The translations under genes and the position numbers were made by a program. A model generated the notes under the pieces. The model was not told the DNA's origin, ran no database searches, and saw only the letters and a list, made by a program, of their open reading frames with translations. Below are positions 17,895 to 24,187 of a DNA stretch of 24,940 bases, piece by piece. Source of the DNA: DALYJJ01 sp031969915 (lineage in GTDB: Bacteria > Acidobacteriota > Terriglobia > Bryobacterales > Bryobacteraceae); assembly GCA_031969915.1 (NCBI GenBank), contig DALYJJ010000096.1, positions 1-24,940 on the forward strand, read 5' to 3'. Numbering within the stretch: position 1 is the stretch's first letter; each line of letters opens with the position of its first letter.

Positions 17895-18569
17895 ATGAGA
17901 GTCACCAAAGTCATCGCGGCTCTAATTGCGTTCGGGGTCCCTTTCGGATACCTGCAAGCCACCATTTCCCTCTACATCCGCGGTGTCTATGCGCCCGTTC
18001 ACGCCAACGTTCACGCATCAGCCGGTGGCCTCTTTCCGCTCCTCACCTGGAGCCAGTTGCGCGCCGCCGGAGCGCTCCATCTGCCCCTGCTCGAACTCGG
18101 CCGCGAGATCATGACCCTGGGCATCATCGCCTCGGCCGCCTACGCCGCGGGCCGCGGGAAACGCGAGTACCCCGCCACCTTCGCCATCATGTACGGCGTC
18201 TGGCAGATCTCCTATTATTTCTTCATGCGCGTCATGTCCGGCTGGCCCGCTTCGCTGCTCGACTGGGACCTGCTGCTGCTCGTGCCCGCCCCCTGGACCG
18301 GTCCCGTGCTCGCCCCCATGCTCCTCGCGCTCGCCCTCATCGCCTGCGGAGCCAGCTTCCTCTCGCGCGAGGATTCCCCCGTCCCCATCCGCTTCCGCGG
18401 CCACGACGGCAAACTCCTGGTCACCGGCTGCGCCGTCATCGCCCTGTCGTTTCTTTCCCAGGCCGGCAACATTGCCTCCGGACTCCCCGCCGGCGGCTAT
18501 CCCTGGCCGCTGCTCGCCGCCGGCCTCGCGCTGGGCATCGGAACCCTCGCCGTTGCGGCGAGGCGGTGA
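17895..18569 (+). CDS. Multi-pass membrane protein, unrecognised
   Basis: A 224-residue hydrophobic protein. I chose ATG 17895, preceded by the purine-rich GGGGCAGGGA; a GTG at 17868 would add 9 polar residues. About six membrane segments can be seen: VIAALIAFGVPFGYLQ near the N-terminus, EIMTLGIIASAAYAAG, AIMYGVWQISYYFFMRVM, a long PAPWTGPVLAPMLLALALI stretch, KLLVTGCAVIALSFLSQ, and PLLAAGLALGIGTLAVA. I do not recognise the family. WDLLLLVPAPWTGPV is the most distinctive segment. It is divergent from tdh and ends one base before the stop of the convergent DUF3106-like gene. No function can be given. Confidence 0.7.
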   Translation: MRVTKVIAALIAFGVPFGYLQATISLYIRGVYAPVHANVHASAGGLFPLLTWSQLRAAGALHLPLLELGREIMTLGIIASAAYAAGRGKREYPATFAIMYGVWQISYYFFMRVMSGWPASLLDWDLLLLVPAPWTGPVLAPMLLALALIACGASFLSREDSPVPIRFRGHDGKLLVTGCAVIALSFLSQAGNIASGLPAGGYPWPLLAAGLALGIGTLAVAARR

Positions 18570-18570
18570 C

Positions 18571-19059
18571 TTACTCGCGCGCCCCTCCCGCCGCCATCCC
18601 CTCAATCAGCCGCCGCTCACTCTCTGAGAACCGCTCTCGAAACTCGCCGCTCGCCAGCCGGCTCTTCCGCTCCCCCGGCGCCAGCCCGCGCAGTTGCTCC
18701 AGCTCCCGCCGCACCACCCGCCGCCGCTCCATCGGCAGTTCGCGAAACTCCTGGAAAAGCCGCCGCATCTCGCGCTGCCGCCGCGGCGGCAGTTTGCGGA
18801 ACTCTTCGTACTGGCTCGACAACCGCGCCTGCTCGTCCTCGCTCAACTGCCGGTACTCGCGCAGCCGCTCCTCCATCATCTTCCGCCGCTCCGGCGGTAG
18901 CCGGTCCAGCGCTTTCTGCCGCTCCTCGGGGCTCATCTGCTGCCAGCGCTCGATGGGCGTGGGAATCGGACGGCCCAGCCGCCGCCGCGGCTGCGCGGCG
19001 AGCGGTACACTCATCGCACCCAGCACCATCACCACCAGCACGATCCGCAGACTCCGCAT
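18571..19059 (-). CDS. DUF3106-like secreted protein, Arg/Glu-rich
   Basis: A 162-residue protein with a signal peptide (MRSLRIVLVVMVLGAMSVPL, ending AAAQP-like) and a mature region almost wholly helical and charged. The repeating phrases WQQMSPEERQKALDRLPPER, EFRKLPPRRQREMRRLFQEF and ELPMERRRVVRRELEQLRGL are the hallmark of DUF3106, whose members carry recurrent W/F-x-x-LP/SPEER units. It probably acts in the periplasm, like the CpxP/Spy-type charged helical proteins, but that analogy is inference. It is the last gene of the sigma / anti-sigma cassette, with its ATG 9 bases after the anti-sigma stop and GAGGGA just ahead. Co-transcription suggests it is part of the response or sensing arm of the ECF system. 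Confidence 0.8.
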   Translation of the reverse strand: MRSLRIVLVVMVLGAMSVPLAAQPRRRLGRPIPTPIERWQQMSPEERQKALDRLPPERRKMMEERLREYRQLSEDEQARLSSQYEEFRKLPPRRQREMRRLFQEFRELPMERRRVVRRELEQLRGLAPGERKSRLASGEFRERFSESERRLIEGMAAGGARE

Positions 19060-19068
19060 GGTTCCCTC

Positions 19069-19557
19069 TTACATCGCGCTGCTCGCGCTCACCGGCAGCA
19101 CGCGCAGCATTTCCAGGTCCTCCAGCGTCTGCTCCACCCGCTCCGCCTCATCGCCCGCCTCGGCCGCGGCCTCGATCCCCGCCTGTTCCGGAGCCACCGG
19201 CGAAGGCATTCGGTCCAGCAGAATCCCTGCCGCCAGGATCACGCACACCGCCGCCACAGCCGCCGCCGGACGCAGTTCCATCGCCGCGAACCACCGCCGC
19301 CACCACGGCGCCGGCCGCTCCCCGGCCATCTGCACCGCCAGCGCCTGGTCGAAACCCGCCGATACCGCCGGCGCCTCCCATTCGCCCATCCAGGCCACCA
19401 CCCGCTCCTGCGCCTCCACCCACGCCGCGCAGTCCGGGCAACCCTCGATGTGCCCCCGCAGCGCCGCCGCTTCCACCGGCTCGAGTTCCCCCGAACAGTA
19501 ATCGAGCAGCAGCATCCGCTCTTTTTCGTGCCGTGACGGACAGAACCCGGGTTCCAT
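19069..19557 (-). CDS. Zinc-binding transmembrane anti-sigma factor (zf-HC2 type)
   Basis: A 162-residue single-pass protein. The start at 19557 is decided by AAGGAG six bases upstream; another ATG at 19584 overlaps the sigma stop and has no such site. Residues 6-45 form an anti-sigma zinc finger, with H10 and the H36-x3-C40-x2-C43 motif (HIEGCPDC) preceded by LLLDYCSGELEPVEA. Residues about 97-114 (PAAAVAAVCVILAAGILL) are a membrane helix. The outer part (115-162) is acidic and short, so it has no recognisable sensor domain. By family knowledge, it should bind and hold the ECF sigma factor encoded immediately upstream. It lies between that gene and the DUF3106-like gene. Confidence 0.86.
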   Translation of the reverse strand: MEPGFCPSRHEKERMLLLDYCSGELEPVEAAALRGHIEGCPDCAAWVEAQERVVAWMGEWEAPAVSAGFDQALAVQMAGERPAPWWRRWFAAMELRPAAAVAAVCVILAAGILLDRMPSPVAPEQAGIEAAAEAGDEAERVEQTLEDLEMLRVLPVSASSAM

Positions 19558-19573
19558 CGCTCTCTCCTTACTC

Positions 19574-20206
19574 TTACGACGCATAATGCGCCAGCCTCGT
19601 GCGCAGCGTTTCGTACGCCCGCCACAGGATCGACTTCACCGCCGACTCCGAGCAGCCTAACACGGACGCGATCTGCCGGTAGTCCATCTCCTGGTACTTG
19701 TGCATCAGCACCGCCGCCCGCTGCTTCTCCGGCAGCGCCGCCACCGCCGCACGGATCTCCTCCGCGCGCTGCGCGCCCACCAGCCGCTGCTCCGCCGTCG
19801 GCGTCCCGTCGGCTACCTGAATCGCGACGCCGTCCTCGCGCTCTTCGTCCAGCCGCGCCTGCCCCTTCTCATTCCTCGTATCCCGTAAGTGATTGATCGC
19901 CAGATGCGTGGCGATGCGGAACAGCCACGTGCTGAACTTCGCCGTCGGCTCGTAGCTTGCCCGTGACTTGTAGACCCGCAGAAATACTTCCTGCGCCAAC
20001 TCCTCCGCTACGGCCTGGCTTTGCACCATCCGGTAGACGAAATTCACCACCGGCCCGCGATTCCGCTCCAGCAACAGCGCGAAACTCGACGGACACCCCT
20101 CCCGCACCCGGAGCATCAACTCGGTGTCTCGTTCGAGCGTCGCGGCCATCGCGCTCACATCATTGTGAACACGAACCGGGACTAAAGGTTGCGGCGAACT
20201 CGTCAT
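19574..20206 (-). CDS. ECF-type RNA polymerase sigma factor (sigma-70 family, RpoE-like)
   Basis: Region 2 is clear at about residues 40-110 (VVNFVYRMVQSQAVAEELAQ, EVFLRVYK, FSTWLFRIATHLAINHLRD). Region 4 is at about 150-205 (AALPEKQRAAVLMHKYQEMD, then YRQIASVLGCSESAVKSILW), and there is no region 1 or 3, as expected for group 4 sigma factors. The start is uncertain: ATG 20206 (MTSSPQPL, 210 aa) has no ribosome binding site, and ATG 20149 (MAATLERD, 191 aa) is possible. Starts further upstream are excluded because an intrinsic terminator lies at 20224-20253. The gene directs RNA polymerase to an unknown regulon. The anti-sigma gene follows at once, its start lying just past the stop. Many such operons autoregulate; no promoter could be fixed here. 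Confidence 0.92.
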   Translation of the reverse strand: MTSSPQPLVPVRVHNDVSAMAATLERDTELMLRVREGCPSSFALLLERNRGPVVNFVYRMVQSQAVAEELAQEVFLRVYKSRASYEPTAKFSTWLFRIATHLAINHLRDTRNEKGQARLDEEREDGVAIQVADGTPTAEQRLVGAQRAEEIRAAVAALPEKQRAAVLMHKYQEMDYRQIASVLGCSESAVKSILWRAYETLRTRLAHYAS

Positions 20207-20223
20207 CGCTTCGAAAGCGGCAC

Positions 20224-20253
20224 AAAAAAAGGACGCCCCGGCGAACCGGGGCG
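20224..20253 (-). terminator. Intrinsic terminator of the PEP-CTERM gene
   Basis: Read on the minus strand, this is an 8-bp GC stem CGCCCCGG / CCGGGGCG with a TTCG tetraloop, followed by TCC and seven T. TTCG is an especially stable tetraloop. It lies 36 bases past the stop of the PEP-CTERM gene and 18 bases ahead of the putative sigma-factor start, so it isolates the two transcripts. Confidence 0.88.
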
Positions 20254-20288
20254 GTTGCAGACGTCTTAATTGTTGTTTCGAAAGCCGG

Positions 20289-20981
20289 TCAGGACCGGCC
20301 TCGCCGGCGCGCCAGGCCAAACGCCGCCAGGCCCGCGCCGATTAACACCGCCCCACCCGGTTCCGGCAACGACACGATCTCGCTGGTCTCCACCACCAGG
20401 CGCACCAGCGCCCGGTCGGGATCCGGCACGTTGTTGTCGAAGTCGAACGAATAGGTGTACGGATACTCGACGTTCTCGCCTGCCAGATGCAGGCCGAACC
20501 ACGTTGACCCCGTCCCCACGCGCGCCGCCACCAGCGATGTCACGTTGAAGCTCTGGTTGGCTTGAACCGCCGTGTTGAAATAGGCCGAACCCAAGTCCGA
20601 CGGAGCGCTCACATAGTAACCCAATGTGCCATCGGCGTCGAACGACGTCGCTTTCACCGATTGCGCTCCCTGCCCGTCCAGCGTCACAAACGACAGAATC
20701 GCGCTCTGAATCGTCTGCCCGATCAGAGCCGAAATGTTCACCTGCAGGAGCGCCATCGAATAGCCCGCGTCCTCCAAACCGAACAGATGGACGAAGCTCG
20801 CACCCCCGGACGGCCCATACAGGCCGACATACCCCGTACCGGTGTAGGTCGCTGCCAGATCGTTGCTGGTGTAGTCGGGAAACGTCCCCAGGTCTCGAAT
20901 CACATAGGTGATCGTCGCCGCGCCCAGTAGGGCCGGCAAAATCACCGCCACAAGCATCAGTCGAATAGCCACGCGGATCAC
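20289..20981 (-). CDS. PEP-CTERM sorting domain protein with DNRLRE-like region
   Basis: The start is GTG 20981, five bases after GGAGG (20987-20991); an in-frame GTG at 20999 lacks a site. The 230-residue product has a signal peptide (IRVAIRLMLVAVILPALLGA). Its body includes LIGQTIQSAILSFVTLDGQG, SFNVTSLVAARVGTGSTWFG and a closing PDPDRALVRLVVE. That layout resembles DNRLRE-type extracellular beta domains: beta strands, then F-N-V-T-S-L-V, then a 'W-F-G-L' strand and a final RLVVE strand. The last 26 residues are a textbook PEP-CTERM signal: LPEPGGAVLIGAGLAAFGLA followed by RRRGRS. The protein is exported and probably processed by an exosortase encoded elsewhere. A TATATT box lies about 40 bases upstream. 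Function is unknown. Confidence 0.88.
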   Translation of the reverse strand: MIRVAIRLMLVAVILPALLGAATITYVIRDLGTFPDYTSNDLAATYTGTGYVGLYGPSGGASFVHLFGLEDAGYSMALLQVNISALIGQTIQSAILSFVTLDGQGAQSVKATSFDADGTLGYYVSAPSDLGSAYFNTAVQANQSFNVTSLVAARVGTGSTWFGLHLAGENVEYPYTYSFDFDNNVPDPDRALVRLVVETSEIVSLPEPGGAVLIGAGLAAFGLARRRGRS

Positions 20982-21020
20982 GAATACCTCCGTTGACACT
21001 CCTCCATCGGCGGTGCACGG

Positions 21021-21026
21021 AATATA
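21021..21026 (-). promoter_or_regulatory. Candidate -10 box for the PEP-CTERM gene
   Basis: On the minus strand TATATT (5/6 to TATAAT) lies 40 bases upstream of the GTG start, in the 64-base space after gpsA. No convincing -35 element is visible, so an alternative sigma factor or activator is possible. Weak evidence. Confidence 0.3.
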
Positions 21027-21045
21027 CGTTATGGCCGCGTTAGAC

Positions 21046-22044
21046 TTATTCCCCTTTGAGCGACCGCTCCATTAATTCCCTAAGGGCTTCGCGGGGAGGT
21101 CTACCCCCAAAGATGGCCTGTACCTGCTCCGTAATCGGAAGTTCCACGCCGTGCCGCGCGGCCAGGGCCAGCGCAGACTCGGTCGTCTTCACGCCCTCGG
21201 CCACCATCCGCATCGACGCCACGATCTCCTCGATCCGGCGCCCCCGCCCCAGTTCGATCCCCACCTGCCGGTTCCGGCTCAGCTCTCCCGTGCACGTCAG
21301 CACCAGGTCGCCGAGCCCGGCCAGCCCGGCCAGCGTCAGCGGCCGTCCCCCGGCCGCCACCGCCAGCCGCGTGATCTCCGCCAGGCCGCGCGTGATCAGC
21401 GCGGCCCGCGCGTTGCTGCCCAGTTCCAGCCCCTGGCAGACCCCGGCGGCGATCGCGATCACGTTCTTCAACGCCGCCGCCAGTTCCACGCCCACCGGAT
21501 CGCCATTGGTGTAGAGCCGCAGCGTGGGCCCCGAAAACGCGCTCTGAATGGCCGCCGCCAGCGCCCCGTCCTGGGAAGCGATCACGATCGCCGCCGGCTC
21601 GCCGCGCGCCACTTCCTTGGCGAACGTCGGCCCCGACAACGCCGCCACCCTCGGCGCCGGGCAGCGGCTTCCCACCGCGTCCCCGATCACCTCCGTCATG
21701 CGCAGCAGCGTGCCCGCCTCCAGCCCCTTGGTCGCGGTCACAAACACCGCGTCCGGCCGGAGGTACGGCAGCGACTCGGTGATGACCCGCCGCACGTGCT
21801 GCGACGGCAGTACACTCAACACCACCCCCGCGCCCCCCAGCGCCTCCTCCTGCGCCGCCGTCACACGCACATTCCCAGGCAGCCGGAATCCCGGCAGATA
21901 GACATCGTTCACCCGGCTCGCCGCCATCCGCTCCGCCAGGTCCGCCTCGTACACCCACAGCCGCACCGCCTCGAAACGCGGCGCCAGGGCGATCGCGAGC
22001 GCCGTCCCCCAACTCCCCCCGCCCAGAATCGCGAGCGGCGTCAC
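21046..22044 (-). CDS. gpsA: NAD(P)H-dependent glycerol-3-phosphate dehydrogenase
   Basis: A 332-residue enzyme of the usual GpsA length. It reduces dihydroxyacetone phosphate to sn-glycerol 3-phosphate for phospholipid synthesis. The N-terminal Rossmann motif LAILGGGSWGTALA is clear. TATKGLEAGTLLRMTE, ALSGPTFAKEVARGEPAA and the catalytic-lysine region AAALKNVIAIAAGVCQGLEL follow, then GLGDLVLTCTGELSRN and the C-terminal helix segment. The start is GTG 22044, overlapping the plsY stop in a GTGA junction (4 bases). The open frame extends upstream to 22458, but only as a shadow of plsY. It is last in the thpR-plsY-gpsA operon and supplies the acyl acceptor that PlsY uses. Confidence 0.96.
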   Translation of the reverse strand: MTPLAILGGGSWGTALAIALAPRFEAVRLWVYEADLAERMAASRVNDVYLPGFRLPGNVRVTAAQEEALGGAGVVLSVLPSQHVRRVITESLPYLRPDAVFVTATKGLEAGTLLRMTEVIGDAVGSRCPAPRVAALSGPTFAKEVARGEPAAIVIASQDGALAAAIQSAFSGPTLRLYTNGDPVGVELAAALKNVIAIAAGVCQGLELGSNARAALITRGLAEITRLAVAAGGRPLTLAGLAGLGDLVLTCTGELSRNRQVGIELGRGRRIEEIVASMRMVAEGVKTTESALALAARHGVELPITEQVQAIFGGRPPREALRELMERSLKGE

Positions 22045-22649
22045 TTCCGCCCCGCCTTCGAAAAGGAGAACACGCTCTCCGTCCCCGCCCGCAGCCGTTC
22101 GATGTTCGTCCGGTGCCGGTAGACCACAAACCCGCCCGATACCAGCGCCGCCGCCAGCACCGCCAGCGGCGGATGCGAAATCAGCCACACCGCGAACGGA
22201 AAGCTGCCCGCCGCGCAGATCGAGCCCAGCGAGATGAACCGCGTCGCCGCCACCACCGCCACAAACAGCAGCAGCACGGCAAACAACGGCAGCGGCTCCA
22301 GGTACAGGAACGCGCCGATGAAACTGGCCACCGCCTTGCCCCCCTGGAAGCGCAGGAACACCGGGAACGCGTGCCCAAAGAGCACCGCCAGCGCGGCCAG
22401 GCTCATCCACGTCGCGTCCTCGGCCGTGAACCGCCCCATCAGCCACACCGCGCACCAACCCTTCGCCACGTCGAGCAGCAGCGTCAACACCCCCAGCCCC
22501 CTGCTGGTCGTGCGCAGCACATTCGTCGCGCCGATGTTCCCCGACCCCAGCGCCCGCACGTCGCGCCCCGTGGTCATTCGCACCAGCAGATACCCGAAGG
22601 GAATGCCGCCCATCAGGTACGCAATCAAGAGGAGAAGGTAAGGTGTCAT
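22041..22649 (-). CDS. plsY: Acyl-phosphate:glycerol-3-phosphate acyltransferase
   Basis: A 202-residue integral membrane enzyme that makes 1-acyl-glycerol 3-phosphate from acyl-phosphate. All three family motifs are visible: GSGNIGATNVLRT, GHAFPVFLRFQGGKAVAS and the C-terminal RHRTNIERLRAGTE. The opening PYLLLLIAYLMGGIPFGYLL is the usual first membrane helix of several. The ATG overlaps the thpR stop by 4 bases (ATGA), and its own stop overlaps the gpsA GTG by 4 bases. Pairing with gpsA is common and functionally direct: GpsA produces the substrate that PlsY acylates. Confidence 0.97.
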   Translation of the reverse strand: MTPYLLLLIAYLMGGIPFGYLLVRMTTGRDVRALGSGNIGATNVLRTTSRGLGVLTLLLDVAKGWCAVWLMGRFTAEDATWMSLAALAVLFGHAFPVFLRFQGGKAVASFIGAFLYLEPLPLFAVLLLFVAVVAATRFISLGSICAAGSFPFAVWLISHPPLAVLAAALVSGGFVVYRHRTNIERLRAGTESVFSFSKAGRK

Positions 22650-23215
22650 GCGCCGGGAGTGAGCGAGTAGCTTTCGAGAACCGAGTAGACCGAGCCTCCG
22701 CTCTTCATCTGGCTTCGGTACAGATGGAACCGGCCCGCCGTGAAGCGGCCGAAATCGGCCGAGGGCAGTTCCCCCACCGCCCGCTGCAGCGCGGAGATCT
22801 CCTGCCGGGACGTGCGCGCCGGGTCCATCCGCGCCAACGTCAGGTGCGGCGAAAACGTCCGCTCTTCCACCGCCACTCCGAGCGCCGCCGCCGCCCGCTC
22901 GGTCCGCTTCGCCAGCGCGCCCAGCGACTCCGGCGCCTGGACCCCCGCCCAGAAGATCCGCGGTGAATGCGGATTCGGAAACCAGCCCAGCCCCGCGATT
23001 GAGATTTCGATCGCTCCCTCCACCGGAACCCCCGCCAGCGCCCGTTTCATCTCACCGATCCGCTCCTCGGGCCATTCGCCGATGAACTTCGTCGTGATGT
23101 GCAGGTTGTCGAGCGGACTCCACCGCACATCCGCCGCCGGCTTCAGGTGCTGGAGCAACAGCTCCAGGTTGCGGCGAACCTCATAGGGAATCGCGAGTCC
23201 GGTGAACAGGCGCAT
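22646..23215 (-). CDS. thpR: RNA 2',3'-cyclic phosphodiesterase (2H family)
   Basis: A 189-residue protein of the LigT/2H phosphoesterase family. It carries the two catalytic HxTx motifs, H39-ITT in LHITTKFIGEWPEE and H124-LTL in FSPHLTLARM, plus the typical opening MRLFTGLAIP. Family members hydrolyse 2',3'-cyclic phosphate ends of RNA and were first assayed as tRNA ligases. The start is ATG 23215; the open frame continues upstream only as the reverse of the glycosylase gene. It is first in the operon with plsY and gpsA, joined by a 4-base overlap. It diverges from the glycosylase gene with 18 bases between the start codons, so it must have a very short or absent leader. Confidence 0.93.
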   Translation of the reverse strand: MRLFTGLAIPYEVRRNLELLLQHLKPAADVRWSPLDNLHITTKFIGEWPEERIGEMKRALAGVPVEGAIEISIAGLGWFPNPHSPRIFWAGVQAPESLGALAKRTERAAAALGVAVEERTFSPHLTLARMDPARTSRQEISALQRAVGELPSADFGRFTAGRFHLYRSQMKSGGSVYSVLESYSLTPGA

Positions 23216-23221
23216 GAGACA

Positions 23222-23228
23222 TAGACTA
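23222..23228. promoter_or_regulatory. Candidate overlapping -10 boxes for divergent leaderless genes
   Basis: The 18-base space holds TAGACT (23222-23227, + strand), ending 6 bases before GTG 23234. Overlapping it is TAGTCT (23228-23223, - strand), ending 7 bases before ATG 23215. A TANNNT box at that distance is the pattern reported for leaderless transcripts. Neither gene has a ribosome binding site. This is inference from spacing only. Confidence 0.35.
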
Positions 23229-23233
23229 GTGTA

Positions 23234-23827
23234 GTGGCCAGCGTCTTCGACGCGCCAGTATTGGGGCGCAACTTCTATGAACGCGACACCCGCCTGGTCG
23301 CCCGCGCCCTGCTCGGCCAGGTGGTGACCCTCGGTGCAAAGGCCGGCCGCATCGTCGAAACCGAAGCCTACCTCGGCCTTGACGATCTCGCCGCCCACGC
23401 CTCGCGCGGCCTCACCCCGCGTACCAAGGTCATCTTCGGCCCCCCCGGACACGCCTACGTCTACCTGATCTACGGCCTCCACCTCTGCCTGAACCTGATC
23501 GCCGAGCCCGACGGCGTGCCCGGCTGCGTGCTGATTCGAGCCCTGGAACCCGTGGCCGGACTGGACGGCTTGTCCGCGTCCGGCCGCACGAGCAGCACCG
23601 GCGGGCGCACGGCGTCGNNNNNNNNNNGCCTGACCAAGGCCATGGAGATCACCCGCAAACTGAACGGCGCCGACGTCACCCGCGGACCGCTCGCCGTACG
23701 CGCCTGGCCCACGCCGAGGTTCGACATCGCCGTGACGCCGCGCATCGGCATCCGCCACTGCGCCGACTGGCCCCTGCGGTACGTCGTGAAGGGCAGCCCG
23801 TTTCTGAGCAAGGGAGGCTCGGGATGA
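23234..23827 (+). CDS. DNA-3-methyladenine glycosylase, AAG/MPG family, interrupted by an N gap
   Basis: The start is GTG 23234 (MASVFDAPVLGRNFYERDTR). Diagnostic segments are NFYERDTRLVARALLGQ, GRIVETEAYLGLDDLAAHAS (E42 is the likely catalytic general base, as E125 in human AAG), GPPGHAYVYLIYGLHLCLN and GCVLIRALEPVAG. After a 10-N gap (23619-23628) come LTKAMEITRKLNGADV and the C-terminal WPLRYVVKGSPFLSKGG. The enzyme flips out and excises alkylated purines such as 3-methyladenine. The residues just before the gap (SASGRTSSTGGRTAS) do not fit the family. The expected loop with LTxGPG-K/R is missing, so part of the gene is lost in the gap and its left flank is suspect. The frame is the same on both sides. 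Confidence 0.92.
   Translation: MASVFDAPVLGRNFYERDTRLVARALLGQVVTLGAKAGRIVETEAYLGLDDLAAHASRGLTPRTKVIFGPPGHAYVYLIYGLHLCLNLIAEPDGVPGCVLIRALEPVAGLDGLSASGRTSSTGGRTASXXXXLTKAMEITRKLNGADVTRGPLAVRAWPTPRFDIAVTPRIGIRHCADWPLRYVVKGSPFLSKGGSG
23619..23628. other. Assembly gap (10 N) inside the glycosylase gene
   Basis: Ten Ns, probably a placeholder of nominal length. The 50 or so bases on its left encode low-complexity Ser/Arg/Gly sequence in frame, whereas the right flank (GCCTGACCAAGG onward) is good family sequence. About 10-20 codons containing the LTxGPG loop are absent. Confidence 0.85.
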
Positions 23828-23873
23828 TCGTCGCACCGCGCCGGCTCTCAAGCGGGCGCTGGAGGTGGCGGTA

Positions 23874-23900
23874 AAGTGTGTTATCATTGTGTACACACTT
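23874..23900 (+). promoter_or_regulatory. Palindromic putative operator and -10 box of the antitoxin gene
   Basis: AAGTGTG (23874-23880) and CACACTT (23894-23900) form a 7-bp inverted repeat with a 13-base spacer. Inside lies a second perfect palindrome, TGTGTACACA (23888-23897), preceded by TATCAT (23882-23887) as a possible -10. Phd/YefM antitoxins usually repress their own promoter by binding such palindromes, so autoregulation is likely. A GGGGA ribosome binding site follows at 23901-23905. Confidence 0.55.
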
Positions 23901-23910
23901 GGGGATAGCC

Positions 23911-24180
23911 ATGCAGACCACCAAAGTCGGAATTCGAGAGTTTCGAGAGAACCTTGCGGACTACCTGGAGTCGAAGACGCCCGTGGCGATCACGCGCCAT
24001 GGCTCGACGATCGGAATCTACGTCCCCACCAAGCCCAAGCCCCGCCAGGCTGATCTCGAGGCCCTTCGCGTGGCAGGTGAGCGGATGCAGGAGTTGATAG
24101 CGGCGGCGGGCACTACTGAAGACGAGATCGTCGCCGACTTCAAGAAGGCCCGTCGCGGGCGGCGGGCACGGAAGGGCTAG
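23911..24180 (+). CDS. Solitary Phd/YefM-family antitoxin
   Basis: An 89-residue protein from ATG 23911, five bases after GGGGA. The first 45 residues match the prevent-host-death fold: VGIREFRENLADYLES, then PVAITRHGSTIGIYVP, the DNA-binding and dimerisation part. The C-terminal half (LEALRVAGERMQELIAAAGT, EDEIVADFKKARRGRRARKG) is the usual toxin-binding region, ending very basic. By family knowledge these proteins neutralise a toxin (Doc, YoeB or a PIN nuclease) and repress their own operon. No toxin gene follows: the next gene starts 75 bases later and is an isomerase. It is therefore an orphan antitoxin, or its toxin has been lost. Both sides carry copies of the glycosylase gene's 3' end, which suggests insertion or duplication. 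Confidence 0.85.
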   Translation: MQTTKVGIREFRENLADYLESKTPVAITRHGSTIGIYVPTKPKPRQADLEALRVAGERMQELIAAAGTTEDEIVADFKKARRGRRARKG

Positions 24181-24187
24181 CCGTGCC

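Noticed and set aside
17747..19501. A 584-codon plus-strand open frame
   Set aside because: It overlaps tdh, the membrane protein and the sigma cassette in other frames and is Ser/Arg-rich low-complexity shadow.
20207..20320. Earlier start for the sigma factor at 20320
   Set aside because: It would run through the intrinsic terminator at 20224-20253 and into the end of the PEP-CTERM gene.
22045..22458. An N-terminal extension of gpsA
   Set aside because: This part is the plsY gene read in another frame. The GpsA Rossmann motif begins right after GTG 22044.
23824..23874. A 16-codon reading frame overlapping the glycosylase stop (ATGA)
   Set aside because: It has a ribosome binding site (AAGGGAGG) by chance of the gene tail, but it is too short and basic, and has no support from conservation that I can see.
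23216..23896. An N-terminal extension of thpR
   Set aside because: It is the reverse of the glycosylase gene and contains the N gap. ATG 23215 gives the normal ThpR start MRLFTGLAIP.
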